NCBI RefSeq assembly: GCF_963678545.1
Contig: NZ_OY782870.1
Span: forward strand, 2,046,001 to 2,110,000
DNA length: 64,000 bases
From: an uncultured Methanomethylovorans sp.
Lineage (GTDB): Archaea; Halobacteriota; Methanosarcinia; Methanosarcinales; Methanosarcinaceae
Reading direction: 5' to 3'
Of the stretch, positions 62,721 through 64,000 are shown in pieces; position 1 is the stretch's first letter, and the number at the start of each line of letters is the position of its first letter. The translations under genes and the position numbers were made by a program. Under the pieces are notes generated by a model. It saw only the letters and a list, made by a program, of their open reading frames with translations. It had not been told where the DNA came from and did not search any database.

Positions 62721-64000
62721 TTAAATATCTACGGTACTTGCTGACAGTCGGGCCACGCCTATTAAGGCTTCTCGCCCATCCCACTTGCCTATAAAGAACT
62801 TAGTATCTGAAGATAAGAAATTACGATCTTTGCTCATAAGGGGTACATAACATCTGGAGGAATTGCCCGAGATTAGGCCTTCAATATCGATACTCTCAAG
62901 AACTTCTTCTTCTTTCCCCGGAGGGAACAGTTCCAAGAAATCCATCTTGGAAAGATCTTTTCTAGAATACTTTAAGTATTTCTGCAAAGCATGATTTGCA
63001 TGAATGATCAATCCACCCATGTCCATGATGAATATCAGATCATCCATCGTGTCAAAAAGATCTTGAAGCCCATTTTGATCTTTCCTAACTGGAGTACCTT
63101 CTCTGAACCTAGATATGATCAAACCTAACTGATTTGCAATAGTATCAATGACATTCCTGGAATTTGCAGGTATTTCCAGTTCTTTGTGAGAACCAAGTAT
63201 CATTGAAGCAATAAGTTTTTCATTATAATTTACTGGAATGAAACCCATGGCTTGCAGACCTTCATAATCAAGATCCCCTTTGATCATATCACTAATCTCA
63301 GAAAAATATTTGTATACAGGATAACCAGTGGTAAAAAGCCTTGCCTGAATAGTATTAGGAGCAAAATGCCTGAAGTTGTCTGCGAACTTATCCGACAGAC
63401 CACGGTAAGCCATCATTTCAAAATCACCTTCTGAGTTATCAATTAAGTAGATGGCTCCACAGTCTACAGCTTTGATCTGAAGAGCAAAATCAAGTATTTT
63501 TTCAAACATATCCTGTAGATTGTCACCTGAAGACAGAACATTATCAAAATCAGACTCAACCTGGACAAAATTCGTTGCCTGCTTGCGCTCTGTGACATCA
63601 ACAATGATACCTTGAAGGAAATCGATCTCCCCATGCAGATCATGGTGAATAAGAGTTCTTTCGTCTACCCACCTGACCTCACCTAATTTGGTAAGGACCC
63701 TATACTCTTGACTAAAGTCGGAATATCCTTCTTTATAGCATCTAGCTACCTCTGTACGTACTTTCTCCAGGTCTGCTGGGTGAATAATATCCCCATACAC
63801 CATTTTACCTGACAGGAAATCCTCTACTGAATAGCCAAAACGCTCTATGTTCTTTGAAACGAATTCTACTGGCCAGTCATCTTCTGGACTCCATATAAAG
63901 ACTACTGCAGGACTGTCATTTATCACAGACTCCAAGACTTTGAGTATCTTTCGGGTTTCGATGAGTTTCCAATCAACAAGCTTACATTGTACGAGCTTCC
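62721..64000 (-). CDS. PAS-GAF-PAS signalling protein, 5' end outside window
   Basis: An open minus-strand frame continues to the right edge of the window, so only the last 426 residues are seen. From the edge inward they read KLVQCKLVDWKLIETRKIL, then a PAS/PAC domain (NDSPAVVFIWSPEDDWPVEF ... YRVLTKLGEVRWVDERTLI ... GIIVDVTERKQA). A GAF domain follows (FEKILDFALQIKAVDCGAIYLID ... FIPVNYNEKLIASMILGSH) and a second PAS-like domain (LFDTMDDLIFIMDMGGLIIHANHALQKYLKYSRKDL). There is no kinase domain in the visible end, so it may lie upstream or be absent. Its position just upstream of mttB makes it a candidate methylamine or redox sensor, which is inference. Confidence 0.8.
   Translation of the reverse strand, partial: KLVQCKLVDWKLIETRKILKVLESVINDSPAVVFIWSPEDDWPVEFVSKNIERFGYSVEDFLSGKMVYGDIIHPADLEKVRTEVARCYKEGYSDFSQEYRVLTKLGEVRWVDERTLIHHDLHGEIDFLQGIIVDVTERKQATNFVQVESDFDNVLSSGDNLQDMFEKILDFALQIKAVDCGAIYLIDNSEGDFEMMAYRGLSDKFADNFRHFAPNTIQARLFTTGYPVYKYFSEISDMIKGDLDYEGLQAMGFIPVNYNEKLIASMILGSHKELEIPANSRNVIDTIANQLGLIISRFREGTPVRKDQNGLQDLFDTMDDLIFIMDMGGLIIHANHALQKYLKYSRKDLSKMDFLELFPPGKEEEVLESIDIEGLISGNSSRCYVPLMSKDRNFLSSDTKFFIGKWDGREALIGVARLSASTVDI

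Noticed and set aside
62320..62784. Minus-strand 154-aa frame upstream of mttB
   Set aside because: It overlaps the sensor gene, lacks a binding site and is AT-driven. The region is better explained as the promoter of mttB.

Overview
The window comes from a methylotrophic methanogenic archaeon of the Methanosarcinaceae. The evidence is a full set of methylamine methyltransferase genes, three of which carry an in-frame UAG read as pyrrolysine, plus ramA, mtbA, an Msr-type regulator with DUF1724, DUF1638 and DUF2769 proteins, AT-rich archaeal TATA promoters and strong GGAGG-type ribosome binding sites. A freshwater-type genus such as Methanomethylovorans or Methanolobus fits, but the genus is inference. 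No rRNA, tRNA, CRISPR array or pyl gene was seen.

Layout. 1-683: start of larB (minus), cut by the window edge. 1199-6791: a five-gene operon for metal-chelate or cobalamin-type uptake (lipoprotein binding protein, SAM methyltransferase, radical SAM protein fused to half a binding-protein domain, FecCD permease, ATPase). 6860-16450: an alpha-amylase, a GerW/DUF2953 pair, a histidine kinase, a CheB-CheR fusion and an Msr-like regulator, with a palindrome-rich gap at 11.95-12.31 kb. 16.7-25.7 kb: an accessory and stress-type stretch holding a decaying LVIVD/DNRLRE surface protein, a MITE-like element, DUF1328, two low-complexity charged proteins, two YihY paralogs, CsbD, an SDR, cupin and VOC proteins and at least two further broken genes. 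25.8-46.8 kb: two similar receiver-plus-sensor-kinase modules, MerR and TetR regulators, two DUF1638 genes flanking an AlkZ-like gene, a U32 peptidase family protein, a RibD-like reductase, a DJ-1 protein, a lipoprotein, another kinase, alpha-glucan phosphorylase and a polyprenol-kinase-like protein.

47-64 kb: the methylamine island. ramA (+) activates the corrinoid proteins; mtbA (-) moves the methyl group to coenzyme M. On the minus strand, in transcription order, lie mttB-mttC-mttP-(97 aa)-(49 aa), then mtbC-mtbB, then mtmC-mtmB. Together they carry trimethylamine, dimethylamine and monomethylamine through MttB/MttC, MtbB/MtbC and MtmB/MtmC to MtbA and coenzyme M. A truncated PAS/GAF sensor lies upstream of mttB.

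The most unusual item is a full-length MtmB homolog at 52270-53643 (+), between mtbA and mtmB. Met replaces pyrrolysine, and the three residues that surround pyrrolysine in MtmB are also replaced. The second is the radical SAM/binding-protein fusion in the importer operon. Smaller finds are three frame-broken genes, a MITE with target-site duplication, a duplicated three-dyad intergenic element, and a TATA-region sequence shared by methylamine promoters.
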